Shown in pieces: positions 50,734 through 60,524 of a stretch of DNA of 64,000 nt. Under the pieces are notes generated by a model. That model was not told the origin of the DNA and ran no database searches. It saw nothing but the letters and a program-made list of their open reading frames with translations. This stretch comes from Lacihabitans sp. LS3-19. GTDB lineage: Bacteria > Bacteroidota > Bacteroidia > Cytophagales > Spirosomataceae. Position numbers and translations under genes: made by a program. Position 1 is the first letter of the stretch; each line of letters opens with the position of its first letter. The stretch covers positions 54,585-118,584 of the forward strand of contig NZ_RJUA01000008.1 in assembly GCF_024343575.1 (NCBI RefSeq). The letters run 5' to 3'.

Positions 50734-51801
50734 TTAAAATTGATAAACCATAGCATTGCAATGCATCCCTGCTCCTACTGAGGCAAAAACCACTTTCATT
50801 CCTGGTTTGATTTCATAAGCTCCCAAATTATGTTTTCTTATCAAATCCAACATGGTTGGTATGGTAGCTACTGAAGTATTTCCTGTAAATTCTATTGTTG
50901 TTGGTATTTTTCCTTCAAATGAAAGCCCTTCTATTCCGTACATTTGAGCCAGATTATTAGCAAATGCATGCAGCATTTTGCCATTGGCTTGATGGAACAA
51001 AAACATATCTACATCAGAGGCGGTTAAACCAGCTTTGTCTAAAGCAGCTTTAATTACTTTAGGCACCCAAACAGTGGCATATTTGTAAACATCTTTACCG
51101 TTCATTTTGAATAAAGTCGGGGCAGTTATTTCTTTATTATAACTTTTGGCCAAATATATACAAGAAATATCTTCTTGGGAGTGTGAATAAGTCGCATAAG
51201 AAACAATCCCTTCATTACCCGATGTTTCAGAACCTGATATTACAGCTGCTCCACATCCATCCGCCAAAATCATGGAATCCAAATCGTGTGGATCTAAAAG
51301 CCTTGAAGCCACTTCTAATCCTACCACCAAAACATTTTTAGCATCGCCCATTTGTATGCTTTGGTGTGCTTGAATTACCCCTTGCAGCCAACCAGGGCAG
51401 CCAAAAAGTATATCATAAGCAAAGCATTCGTGGTTAGCGATGACCAATTGATTTTTCAATAATGCAGCCATATTGGGCACTGTGTGAAAACCATCTCTGC
51501 CTTCGAGCATATTGCCTGCATTGTGAGCTACTATTATGCCATCTATCAGATTTCTATCTTTTCCCCAATCCTCAAGGGCATTGTTTGCAGCAGCTACCAT
51601 CAATGGCATCGAATCACCTTTTTCGGAGATATAACCTCGTTCTTTTATGCCTGTGATTTGTTCCAACTTGGCTACCATTTCCTCTGTAGATTTCGGAATT
51701 ACTGTGCCGTCTTCGTTCATAAAGACCCTATCCAAGAAAAAATCATTGCCAATTCTTCGCTCTGGCATTTGGGTTCCGGTTCCTGCTATTATAGTTCTCA
51801 A
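50734..51801 (-). CDS. 3-oxoacyl-ACP synthase III-like (KAS III) protein
   Basis: A 355-residue thiolase-fold enzyme. The full Cys-His-Asn triad is present: Cys in DILFGCPGWLQGVIQAH, His in VDMFLFHQANGKM and Asn in EFTGNTSVATIPTM. It starts by condensing an acyl-CoA with malonyl-ACP in housekeeping FabH; here the sequence is long and diverged, with a different N-terminus (TIIAGTGTQMPERRIGNDFF), so a specialised ketoacyl synthase is more likely than the main FabH. Start is TTG 51801. A seven-codon ATG frame (51821-51798) ends with TGA overlapping that TTG. Co-transcribed with the hydrolase downstream. Confidence 0.87.
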   Translation of the reverse strand: MRTIIAGTGTQMPERRIGNDFFLDRVFMNEDGTVIPKSTEEMVAKLEQITGIKERGYISEKGDSMPLMVAAANNALEDWGKDRNLIDGIIVAHNAGNMLEGRDGFHTVPNMAALLKNQLVIANHECFAYDILFGCPGWLQGVIQAHQSIQMGDAKNVLVVGLEVASRLLDPHDLDSMILADGCGAAVISGSETSGNEGIVSYATYSHSQEDISCIYLAKSYNKEITAPTLFKMNGKDVYKYATVWVPKVIKAALDKAGLTASDVDMFLFHQANGKMLHAFANNLAQMYGIEGLSFEGKIPTTIEFTGNTSVATIPTMLDLIRKHNLGAYEIKPGMKVVFASVGAGMHCNAMVYQF

Positions 51802-51836
51802 TACTTTTTTATTTTGGTCATAGAATAAATTTCCCC

Positions 51837-51862
51837 CAAAATTACACTTTTATTAAAAACAA
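51837..51862 (-). promoter_or_regulatory. Promoter of the KAS III/hydrolase operon
   Basis: Minus strand: TTG (51862-51860), 15-nt spacer, TAATTTTG (51844-51837). The -7 is perfect; the spacing is short. The leader is about 30 nt. Confidence 0.42.
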
Positions 51863-51927
51863 TTGAAATTTACTCAAATTTGAAAAATATATTCGAGGTT
51901 TAATTAACAATAGATAACACTTCAAAG

Positions 51928-51961
51928 CAAAAAAAATTGGGTCTCAAAAATGAAACCCAAT
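51928..51961 (-). terminator. Terminator of the universal stress protein gene
   Basis: Minus strand ATTGGGTTTC ... GAGACCCAAT (one mismatch) followed by eight T, 25 nt after the stop. Confidence 0.8.
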
Positions 51962-51985
51962 TCTAAATACACAATTAAACTAAAC

Positions 51986-52813
51986 TCAATTTTCTACATA
52001 GGTAAACACTGAGACTTTGGAATGATTGACCACATCTTCAGCTATGCTTCCTCTAAAGAAGTGATTGAAGCCTTTGCGGCCGTGGGTGTACATAATTATT
52101 AAATCTGCCTCAACATCTGATGCATATTCTAAAATTCCAGACTCGATAGAATCAGCATTCAATATCTCAAACTTACAATTTTCAAAACCATGTTTTTTAG
52201 CAGTATTCTGCATTCTCAGTTCCGTGTTGAGGTAATTTATTTTCCTATTTCCATCGTCAACGTGTAAAAAATGAACCTCCGCATCTTCCAAATTTAAAGT
52301 AAGCATAGCTTTGTCAATAAATTCTTCATGCGTTAAATCAACAGCAAAGACCACTTTTTTCGGAGCAAAAACGTTTTGATCGCCTTTTACTACTAAAACT
52401 GGACATGTTGCCATACGGACTACTTCCTCACTATTGGAGCCACTAAAAAACTCTTTAAAACCCGATGCTCCTGTAGAACCCATCACAATTAAATCTGCCC
52501 TGTGATCTAACAATGCACCCACAAAATGTTCGCCTGATTCCTCAACTAAAGGTTGAATTTTTACATCTTTATAATGAACAATTTCATGTTTCATTTCATC
52601 CTTCGCCTTTTCTAAAATCTCTTGCCATGCATCATTTATGGAAACTCCAGAGGCTCCGTATAAAGAATAATAGGAGGCTACGTCTGAAGTGGGATACATT
52701 TTTACGTTAAGAAGGACAATTTTCGCATTATTCTTTTTGGCAATATCAGCGGCAACATCCAATGCGTTTTTGGCAATTGGACTAAAGTCAGTAGGCACGA
52801 GAATTTTTTTCAT
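51986..52813 (-). CDS. Tandem-domain universal stress protein
   Basis: A 275-residue UspA-family protein starting at ATG 52813 (MKKILVPTDFSPIAKNALDV). A longer upstream frame is low-complexity and unlike the family. Two Usp domains: 1-~148, with a nucleotide-binding loop in ADLIVMGSTGASGFKEFFSG; and ~150-275, with VVFAVDLTHEEFIDKAMLTL and DLIIMYTHGRKGFNHFFRGS. Both G-x2-G-x9-G-S/T-type ATP loops are recognisable. The second-domain motif reads HGRKGFNHFFRGSIAEDVVN. Monocistronic with terminators on both sides. General stress role. Confidence 0.93.
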   Translation of the reverse strand: MKKILVPTDFSPIAKNALDVAADIAKKNNAKIVLLNVKMYPTSDVASYYSLYGASGVSINDAWQEILEKAKDEMKHEIVHYKDVKIQPLVEESGEHFVGALLDHRADLIVMGSTGASGFKEFFSGSNSEEVVRMATCPVLVVKGDQNVFAPKKVVFAVDLTHEEFIDKAMLTLNLEDAEVHFLHVDDGNRKINYLNTELRMQNTAKKHGFENCKFEILNADSIESGILEYASDVEADLIIMYTHGRKGFNHFFRGSIAEDVVNHSKVSVFTYVEN

Positions 52814-52920
52814 GATATTAATATTTAAAATTTTAGTCATCTTGAAATACAATATTCTAAAATATCCGCTGAAAAAAGCATGACCATTGAAAGGTATTAG
52901 TATGATATAAATTTTAATAT

Positions 52921-52952
52921 AAAAAAGCCGCAAGGATTTTTTTACGGCTTTT
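52921..52952 (-). terminator. Hairpin terminator, minus strand
   Basis: AAAAGCCG (52923-52930) and CGGCTTTT (52945-52952) form the stem; on the minus strand it is followed by a T-run. It would end transcripts coming from the broken gene at 53238-54758. Confidence 0.6.
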
Positions 52953-52994
52953 AGTTTTTTCAAAAAAACTATAAAAATCTTAAATCCTAAAATT

Positions 52995-53216
52995 GTGGTC
53001 TTTCTGATTGGCAACGACTACAATACGCAAATGGAAGAATATTTAAAAGTAAAAATAGATTTAATAGACCCCGCTTTAAACATTTCGCATATAACCGACC
53101 CCGAAGGTATTTTGCCTGACCACTCTTACAAAATATTTCATCCAAGGTATTTGTATAAACTCAGGACACATCATGCTGTGGTGCAAAGAATTGTGGAGTT
53201 GGGAGAGGAGGGATGA
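52995..53216 (+). CDS. Small hypothetical ORF
   Basis: A 73-codon frame from GTG 52995 (contains YLKVKIDLIDPALNISHITD and HPRYLYKLRTHHAVVQRIVE). Composition is protein-like, but no family is recognised, the start is GTG, and a terminator-like hairpin lies just upstream. It is convergent with the broken gene. It may be a remnant. Confidence 0.35.
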   Translation: MVFLIGNDYNTQMEEYLKVKIDLIDPALNISHITDPEGILPDHSYKIFHPRYLYKLRTHHAVVQRIVELGEEG

Positions 53217-53237
53217 AAAACCTATCAATGTATTATT

Positions 53238-54758
53238 CTACTTCTTACCATGTTTCCGAAATGCCTGAATCAATTGAAAAATGAAATAGGCGATGAAAAT
53301 ACGACTAAGCCCCTCAATGAATCTTGATAAACCAGTCGGCGGAACTTTAAGTTTTTCAGCAATAAAATCTGTTTTATGCGTAGGGTTAATAAATTCTAAA
53401 AAGTAGGATAAAATATTTCCAAATTCACACCAATATTTAGATTCAAAAATATTAATACTATAGGCATTTAACGAAACAATTTAGACAAAAAAGAAAAATG
53501 CTGAAACTGTTAATGTAGAAAACAAACCTTTTTCCCAATCTACCCCATGGTTTGTGGACTTTTTATTAAACCAAAGATTTAATTTATCCCATTTATGTTC
53601 TTTCCAAGACAATGACTCATCTAAGGCATTCATTTCTTTGGAATAATACTCCAATGCATCTTTTTGAGAGCCACGGTTTTCATAGATCTTTTTGATTTGA
53701 CTTAATGCTTCTATTTTTGCCTCAGAAGAAGTTGATTGAAATTCAGTTGGGAAGTCTGAGCCAATAATTGAAGTTTCAATAATTTTGGAATTTAAGAACT
53801 GAAGCCTACAATTATAAAATTCACAGCCAATGAAAGAGACCTTCCCTAAGTCTGAATTTCTGAATTGAATCAAATTTGAAATGGAAATATTGTTAAAATT
53901 AATCTGACCATAATTTATATATTCAGTAAATAATAATTTTTCAATCATGATACTACTTAAATATATCATCACATTTTTTGAAGCAAACGAATTTTGAAAT
54001 TCGATAGTTTTGAGATTAAGGGAATTTATTATTGAAGTATTATTCTCTAAATTATTGATGGTTAAACTATTTACATTTAGTTCTGTCCCTGTTTCATCAT
54101 GGTAATTCTTTAGATTCATTTTTTTTAATCCTTCAGCATCTATTTTAAGATTCCCAATTTCTCCACCGGTGATATAGGCAACATTAACTTTGACTTCTCC
54201 ATAAATACCAAAATAATTGGTATTACCTGATTTATGGTAAATGTGATTTATTTCACCTCCATTTACTATTAATGATTTAATTGAATTTTTTTTAATGAAT
54301 AAAGCAGATTTTATTCTAATTTCGCTTGAAATAGAAAAGTTCTCCATATTGTTATTTTCAACTGTCACAAAATAATTAAATACCCCACCAGAAAAGCCTA
54401 AATTTTCAAAAAATGAATTCTTTATAACAAAGGAACTTTCAACAAGACTGTCTCCATTAAAAGTCAAATCTTTACTTGATATTTCTAAATTGACATTTGA
54501 ATCTTTGGGTGATTTAAGATCCCAAAAATTTATGAAACCAGTAGTTTTCAAGCCTTTAATATCTACATTCTTAAATTCAACATTTTTAAACGTTATATTT
54601 CTCTCAATATGAATATCTTTATTGATTCGAATTGATTCAAATGAACAATTTTCGAAATATATTATTTCGCCAATATTAGAATTTCTTATAAATTCGGAAG
54701 TTGGATTCTGTAGAATTTCAATTAATTGGGCAGTATTTATTGGTCTATAATATGTCAT
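53238..54758 (-). pseudogene. Pentapeptide-like repeat protein with C-terminal membrane domain, in-frame stop
   Basis: From ATG 54758, 425 codons run to a TAA at 53481. The same frame then continues without another stop for 80 codons to TAG at 53238. The first part is a beta-solenoid-like series (FENCSFESIRI, IHIERNITFKNVEFKNVDIK, YTGQINFNNISIS-type strands). QIKKIYENRGSQKDALEYYS and the start of a membrane segment (LFSTLTVSAFFFFV) follow. The part after the stop (YFLEFINPTHKTDFIAEKLK, TGLSRFIEGLSRIFIAYFIF, QAFRKHGKK) completes the membrane domain expected in this Bacteroidota family. So one nonsense codon splits an otherwise intact gene. Confidence 0.72.
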
Positions 54759-54775
54759 TGGATTTTAGATTTTAA

Positions 54776-54922
54776 CTATTTCACACTCCCCTCAACCACA
54801 GCAATCTCCTCATCAGTAAGGTCCTAAAGCTCATACACCATGCGGTCTATTTCGTTAACTTCAGTGCATGCAAAAAATAGTACCGAAAGAGCAAAAAGAC
54901 TTAAATTTTTGTTAAATTTCAT
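54776..54922 (-). pseudogene. Lipoprotein signal joined to a DNA-methylase-like C-terminal tail, nonsense codon
   Basis: From ATG 54922: MKFNKNLSLFALSVLFFACT, a good lipoprotein signal (Cys19), then EVNEIDRMVYEL, TAG (54826-54824), and in the same frame DLTDEEIAVVEGSVK and TAG. The segment IDRMVYEL(Y)xLTDEEIAVVE is the characteristic C-terminus of type II/Eco57I-like DNA methylases and restriction enzymes, with the stop where Tyr is expected. It is a chimera of two unrelated pieces and is probably decayed. Confidence 0.6.
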
Positions 54923-54948
54923 TTTTTAAATTATTGATTAAGAATTGA

Positions 54949-57900
54949 TTAGTTACAGTTTAATATAGAAGCTTTAAACAATTGGCCGTTACTTGTGAAG
55001 CCCGGATTGATCGTAATTGAGTTAGTTGCACTATACTCTATATTTGAGTTAATTATTTGATTAGTAGCTGTAATTGTCTTGCCATATATTATGTCTGTAG
55101 TATTTACATAATTTTGCGTAATGTTGACATTGGCCTTTGTAGGTAATATAGTATAGGTAAATGTTTTAGGATTGCCCTTGCAGGCACTTTCTGATAAATA
55201 ACTGATTACAACTTTGCCATTCCCGTTTCTGATGCCATAAGTTAGCACTGGGTTTGTTACACCTGCCACATACGAACTACCACCACCACCTCCACCTCCG
55301 GCACCTTTATCGTCAAAAGAGCAAGTCGTAGTACCAGCCGATCCGCCGCCGCCGCCGCCGCCGCCGTAATAACCGCCACCGCCGCCACCACCATCAGGAT
55401 TAGCAGGACAACAACAAGTTTCCCCGTTTCCGCCTTTTCCTCCTTGCCCATTTTGGTCACCGTTTTCCCCATTTTGGCCTAAAGAAAAACCACAACCACT
55501 TCCCCTTTGACCACCAAGTGCACCAAAGGCCCCTTCACCTCCACCACCTGAAGGTGAGTTGACACCATTGCTTCCATATTCGTCACCATTTCCACCAGCC
55601 CCACCAAAAATATTGCTGTAGTTACAACCAGGTTTACCGCCGCCGCCGCCGCCACCTGCCACAAGTATGCGGTTATTCAAAGCCTGACCTCCCGACCTTA
55701 CGTCAGTTGCACCACCTCCACCTGCTCCCCAAGACAGACCACCACCATTAAAACCACCAAAACCTGTGCCCCCTTGGCCTCCTACAAATATATAAAGTGT
55801 TTGTCCAGGGGTCACATCTAAAAATCCTGAGGCCAAGGTCCCTTTGCCACCCAAACCACCAAATTCTGCAGTATGTCCTATTTTTCCACTTCCACCTTCA
55901 GCACCAAACGCCTTTATTTTAATAGAGCTGATGCCAGCAGGGATGGTCAAGGTTTGCATATTGCCTGTATACTCAAATACTATGGAATCCTCTTTAGGAA
56001 CGCCCAGTGGAGTTACTGTAAATGTAGATACCAAGGGGCTGTTGCCCTCATTTGTTCCCATAAATAAAGGAATGATGTTTGAGCCAGAATCTGGTAATCC
56101 AATGGCCGTATTGTTGTTTGACCATTTGTAGGAATTGGCGGTTCCGTTGAAATAATAAGCTGGTATAAGGGTATTGCTACAAACTGTTTTGCTTTCAAGA
56201 TCCAACACACTAGGAAAAATTTGCAAGCCGACATTCACTTTTAATCTTGGACTTTCGTTACAGCCACTTTCAGTCTGTGATACGAAGTATTGGCTTTGAT
56301 TGAGTGTACTGTTTGTAGCTAATGATACACCCCCTGTTTCAGATCCGTACCACTTTAAATCTGTACCTGTGGCTGTTAAATCTGAAATCTTTACGGAATC
56401 TACCTTACAAAAACTTTGGCTTGCGTTGGCAAAAGGTTTTGAGCCTTTGATTATAGGGCTGAATACAATCCTTGGGCTTTCGCATGTTTGGGTGTTTTGG
56501 CTAATATAAATATTTTGCCCTTTATTGATTATGCTGTTTGTATCCAAAACAATAGAGCCAGTTTCTGACTCATAAAATTTTAATTGTGTGCCGTTTACGT
56601 TTAAATCTTTTATTCTGAATCCATAACATTGCTCGGGCGAAGAAACAACCGTTGGTGAAGGTGAAGAAGGTAGTACGGTTATGGTTCGGCTTGTATACGA
56701 TGAAGCACAAGATGAAAGATTTGGAGTAAAAAAGTATGTCGTAGTATTCAAATTATTGAAAGCAGGCGACCATATACCAGCAATCCCGTTTTTGGAAATA
56801 TTGGGAAGCGGCGAAATAGCGGTGCCTTGACAGATACTATAAGAGGAATCAAATTGAGCGGTACCTGCATCAAAAATACAAGCAGTTCCATTTTGAATAG
56901 CACCTATTGAAACGAAATTTGAAGTTACGTTGCCACAATTCAATCCGAAGTTTAAAAGATTCATGACATTATTATTCCCCGAAAAATCAGGAATTTTATT
57001 ACTATTGGTATTTTGTCCTTCAGCTATTCCATAATTAAAATGTTGGTTTACCATTAAATTGGGAATAAAGCCACAGCTTGGCATTATAAATTCACAGTTT
57101 AAATGGGAGCTGATTTCCTCTTGTGTCAAAGCCCTATTCCAAAACCTAAACTCATCGATTTGACCTTTAAATGGGTAAATATTGTTATACCGGCTGCCAA
57201 TGGTAAAATTTATGATATTTTGAGGTATTGGAGTGCTCAAAGGATTTGGGCCAGATTTTGTAAGAGAGATTTCGTTGCCATTGATATACATTTTGGCTAA
57301 TGAAATTTGAGGATTATAAACAAGAGCCAAATGCACCCAAGTATCTGGTGTAATGGTGTTTATACCGCCGTCAAGATAAACTCCTGGCACAGGAATAAAT
57401 CTTAGGTTGTTTGAGAAAGCACTCCCAGTATGCAGTTCCATTACTTCGGCCCCCTTGCTGAAAATCATATCTAAAGTTGAGCCCGACCTTCCCCATTTGA
57501 TCCATGATTCTATTGTAAATTCGCTAACATTTAAAGTAGAGTTGTGATTGACCATAACTCTGTCGTCAATACCATCAAATGCCAATGCGGCACCCGATTG
57601 ACTCCTTATGGTTAAATTCAAAAAATTCGTTTGGCATCCCGAAGAATAACTATAAAGACCCGTTTGGGTATAACTTGTGTTGTTAAGTGACCAGGTGTAG
57701 GTACCGCATTGGGTAACCGTTACGGTATCGGTCAAAGGAATAATTTTTACGGAAAGCCTTGCAGTATCGGCACATTCGCCTTGGTTTGGTGTGAAAAGGT
57801 ACGTGGTAGTTTGTGTATTGTCCAAAGCAGGTGACCAAGTACCTGTAATGTTATTATTTGAAATTAAAGGCAATGGCGTTATGGCTTGGCTAAAACAAAC

Positions 57901-59970
57901 ATCAGGTTGGGCTGTAAATGTAGGCTTGGTAAGTGGCATAACTTCAATTATCAATGTAGTTTCACACTGGCCACTGGTAGGGGTAAATGTGTAAGTGGTA
58001 GTTTGAAGGTTATTTAAGGCGGGTGACCATGTCCCTGAAATGCCATTCAAAGAGGTTGTAGGTAAAGGATCCATCGTTGCACCTATGCAAACGGGGGCAA
58101 TACTAGCAAAAGTTGGAGCCGAAACTATTGAACTACAAAATTGAGGGTTTAAAATCGGGCCATTAGCTATTAAATTAGAGGTGGAATCGAGGCAAGACAA
58201 CGCAAAATTATGCAAAATCATGTGGTTTTGATTCGCTGATGAATCTGGCAATTCGGTCAAACTGGTATTGTCTCCTGCCGCTTTACCTAAATTAAAATGC
58301 TGATTCACAACCAATCCACATGCTGAAATGGGAACCTTACAGTTCATGTAACTTTGAATTTCTGCTTGAGTCAATATTTTGTTCCAGACTCTAAATTCAT
58401 CTAATTGACCTTTAAATGGAAAAATATCCCCACTCCTAATACCTATATTAAAGTTCATATCGTTTTGAAGCACAGGACTACTTAGCGGGTTGCCCCCCGT
58501 TTTCGTCAAAATGATTTCATTGCCGTTGATATACATTTTGGCCAATGAGGTACTAGGATCATAGGCCACTGCCAAATGTACCCATGTGCCTGGTATAATA
58601 GTGTTTTCGCCGCCGTCGAGATACACTCCAGGGGTAGGTATAAACCTAAGGTTATTGCTTGCTGCACCGCCGGTATGCAGCTCCATGATTTCTTGACCTT
58701 TGCTAAAGAGAAATTCTACAGCGGTACCTGAATTACCCCATTTTAACCAAGTTTCAATCGTAAATTTTGATAGATTTAAACTTGAATTATGGTTAATGCT
58801 TACTTTATCATTTATGCCGTCAAAAGCCAAAGCGGCACCTTCTTGGCTAACAATGCTTAGATTCAAAACATAAGTTTTACAGCCTTGGTAAAAATAATAT
58901 ACACCCGAAACGTCGTAAGAGGTATTGTTGACTGCCCAAGTATAAGGTCCACAGCTTGAAACGTTTACAGAATCTCTAATATTGGGTTGAACCACAATCG
59001 TAATGCCCGTTTCACAATGATTTGTCGCAGGTGTAAATACATAGCTGGTGGTTTGGGTGTTGTTAAGGGCAGGTGACCAGGTTCCTTCGATGCCATCGAG
59101 TGATGTAGTCGGAAGCGGACTCAATGCTTCACCTGCACATATAGGAGCTACGTTAGCAAAAGCTGGTGCTAATAAAACCGAAGAGCACATTTGTGGATTA
59201 GCTACCGGACCAGATGACACCAAATTTGAGGTAGCGTTGTTACAGGTCAATCCAAAATTTTGCAATATCGCATGGTTCTGATAAGCAGAAGAATCTGGAA
59301 GCTGAGTTAAAGAAGTATTGTTGCCCTCTGCAAATCCGAAGTTAAAGAGCTGATTTACAATTAATCCACAGGCTGTTTTTGGAATCTTACAATTGATATG
59401 GCTTTGGATTTCGCTTTGGGTCAATACCTTGTTCCAAACTCTAAATTCGTCCATTTGGCCTTGAAACGGGAAATTGTTATCGGAACGATGCCCAATAATG
59501 AAATCTGTAGCGTTGAATGCTATGGGTGTACTGAGAGGATTAAACCCTGTTTGAATCAAACTAATCTCGTTACCATTGATATACATTTTAGCTAAGGAAA
59601 TGCTTGGGTCATAAGCAACAGCAATGTGCACCCAAGTGTTAGATGCAAAGGTGTTGTCTCCTCCATCCAGAAATACCCCGTTAGTTGGAATAAAACGAAG
59701 ATTGTTACCATAACTTCCACCCGTATGTAGCTCAATGTTATTGCTTCCTTTACTAAATATAAAATCTACAGTTTGCCCACTTCGTCCCCATTTCACCCAG
59801 GTCTCGATCGTAAACTTGGTAAGATTTAAAGAAGTATTATGACTTATAGAAAGTTTGTCATTTATGCCATCAAATGCCAAAGCTTCGCCCACATTGGTTT
59901 GGGTACATTGGCCAAAAGCGGTATTTAAATAAAGACAATAAATTAGAGTGATACTAAAAATTTGTTTCAT
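54949..59970 (-). CDS. Giant secreted LamG / Ig-like / glycine-rich surface protein
   Basis: 1,673 residues from ATG 59970 (signal peptide IFSITLIYCLYLNTAFGQ); a further-upstream frame start is rejected. Three LamG/concanavalin-type domains (~30-205, ~380-555, ~795-975), each opening ALAFDGI(N/D)D and containing GTWVHLA(V/L)AYDP and AKMYINGNEI. Ig-like connectors read LPTTSLNGIxGTWSPALNN...TTTYxFTP. Ig-like stretches follow (~1000-1330), then a glycine-rich domain (~1350-1570, GGGATDVRSGG, VAGGGGGGGKPGC, CCCPANPDGGGG) resembling the Gly_rich domain of ALK/LTK receptors, and a 3-coathanger-stack end (INSNIEYSATNSITINPGFT). Probably a surface adhesin. It is divergent from the second 7TM-LuxR regulator. 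Confidence 0.87.
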   Translation of the reverse strand: MKQIFSITLIYCLYLNTAFGQCTQTNVGEALAFDGINDKLSISHNTSLNLTKFTIETWVKWGRSGQTVDFIFSKGSNNIELHTGGSYGNNLRFIPTNGVFLDGGDNTFASNTWVHIAVAYDPSISLAKMYINGNEISLIQTGFNPLSTPIAFNATDFIIGHRSDNNFPFQGQMDEFRVWNKVLTQSEIQSHINCKIPKTACGLIVNQLFNFGFAEGNNTSLTQLPDSSAYQNHAILQNFGLTCNNATSNLVSSGPVANPQMCSSVLLAPAFANVAPICAGEALSPLPTTSLDGIEGTWSPALNNTQTTSYVFTPATNHCETGITIVVQPNIRDSVNVSSCGPYTWAVNNTSYDVSGVYYFYQGCKTYVLNLSIVSQEGAALAFDGINDKVSINHNSSLNLSKFTIETWLKWGNSGTAVEFLFSKGQEIMELHTGGAASNNLRFIPTPGVYLDGGENTIIPGTWVHLAVAYDPSTSLAKMYINGNEIILTKTGGNPLSSPVLQNDMNFNIGIRSGDIFPFKGQLDEFRVWNKILTQAEIQSYMNCKVPISACGLVVNQHFNLGKAAGDNTSLTELPDSSANQNHMILHNFALSCLDSTSNLIANGPILNPQFCSSIVSAPTFASIAPVCIGATMDPLPTTSLNGISGTWSPALNNLQTTTYTFTPTSGQCETTLIIEVMPLTKPTFTAQPDVCFSQAITPLPLISNNNITGTWSPALDNTQTTTYLFTPNQGECADTARLSVKIIPLTDTVTVTQCGTYTWSLNNTSYTQTGLYSYSSGCQTNFLNLTIRSQSGAALAFDGIDDRVMVNHNSTLNVSEFTIESWIKWGRSGSTLDMIFSKGAEVMELHTGSAFSNNLRFIPVPGVYLDGGINTITPDTWVHLALVYNPQISLAKMYINGNEISLTKSGPNPLSTPIPQNIINFTIGSRYNNIYPFKGQIDEFRFWNRALTQEEISSHLNCEFIMPSCGFIPNLMVNQHFNYGIAEGQNTNSNKIPDFSGNNNVMNLLNFGLNCGNVTSNFVSIGAIQNGTACIFDAGTAQFDSSYSICQGTAISPLPNISKNGIAGIWSPAFNNLNTTTYFFTPNLSSCASSYTSRTITVLPSSPSPTVVSSPEQCYGFRIKDLNVNGTQLKFYESETGSIVLDTNSIINKGQNIYISQNTQTCESPRIVFSPIIKGSKPFANASQSFCKVDSVKISDLTATGTDLKWYGSETGGVSLATNSTLNQSQYFVSQTESGCNESPRLKVNVGLQIFPSVLDLESKTVCSNTLIPAYYFNGTANSYKWSNNNTAIGLPDSGSNIIPLFMGTNEGNSPLVSTFTVTPLGVPKEDSIVFEYTGNMQTLTIPAGISSIKIKAFGAEGGSGKIGHTAEFGGLGGKGTLASGFLDVTPGQTLYIFVGGQGGTGFGGFNGGGLSWGAGGGGATDVRSGGQALNNRILVAGGGGGGGKPGCNYSNIFGGAGGNGDEYGSNGVNSPSGGGGEGAFGALGGQRGSGCGFSLGQNGENGDQNGQGGKGGNGETCCCPANPDGGGGGGGYYGGGGGGGGSAGTTTCSFDDKGAGGGGGGGSSYVAGVTNPVLTYGIRNGNGKVVISYLSESACKGNPKTFTYTILPTKANVNITQNYVNTTDIIYGKTITATNQIINSNIEYSATNSITINPGFTSNGQLFKASILNCN

Positions 59971-60524
59971 TTCAAAAAATGCATTTTTATGAATAGAATA
60001 AAATATCAGGCATTCGACCACCTTTCAATACACCAAAAGACTATTTTTTTTTATCATATTGACCTATTGGGAAAACGAATGTGTTAATAACTTTAAATTA
60101 CCTACAAACTCTTTGGGCAGTTGGCTTCTAAAAAAATCCAGATGGCATTGTTTGAGCCCAATATTTGCAAATCTTCTAACAAAGAACCTTTAACTTTGAT
60201 TTGGAAAAAGCTAAAAACTGATGAGAGTTCAATCCAAGTTTTTTTTATAATTTTAAATTTTTGAAATTTTTTCTTTTTACATCGAAAAGTCAAATATAGA
60301 ATTGGGGAAGGTTAAGGTGCTAAAAAAGCATGGGTAGTAAATGGGTAGTATGACTATAAAATATTCACTATCAATACTATAAATATTTATTTTGGATTTC
60401 TATTCGGCTTAAATACTTCAAAAAACCAAGAAAATAAAAAGTAAAAACCCACCAAAAGTTCCAATCGACTTTTAGATAATTATCTTTGAAGGTCAGAAAT
60501 TTTCGAGAAAATTAAATTTTTTTT
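59971..60524. other. 554-bp spacer between the giant surface gene and the 7TM-LuxR gene
   Basis: AT-rich. A 63-codon minus-strand frame at 60102-60293 has no recognisable product and poor composition. The only supported site is the promoter at 60481. Regulatory targets of the flanking LuxR protein would be expected here. Confidence 0.55.
60481..60488 (+). promoter_or_regulatory. -7 element of the 7TM-LuxR gene
   Basis: TATCTTTG, a perfect TAnnTTTG match, 36 nt before the ATG at 60525; no clear -33. Confidence 0.45.

Noticed and set aside
49768..51801. A complete fatty-acid synthesis operon
   Set aside because: Only a KAS III-like and a hydrolase gene are present; no acpP, fabD, fabG or plsX nearby, and the KAS III is diverged from housekeeping FabH.
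52814..53014. 67-residue N-terminal extension of the universal stress protein
   Set aside because: Lys/Ile-rich low complexity and no such extension in the family; the Usp domain starts at ATG 52813.
55257..55664. Two minus-strand frames inside the giant surface gene
   Set aside because: Ala/Val-rich out-of-frame readings of the polyglycine segment.
60102..60293. 63-codon minus-strand frame in the spacer
   Set aside because: No start context, no family pattern and a poly-Lys start; treated as chance.
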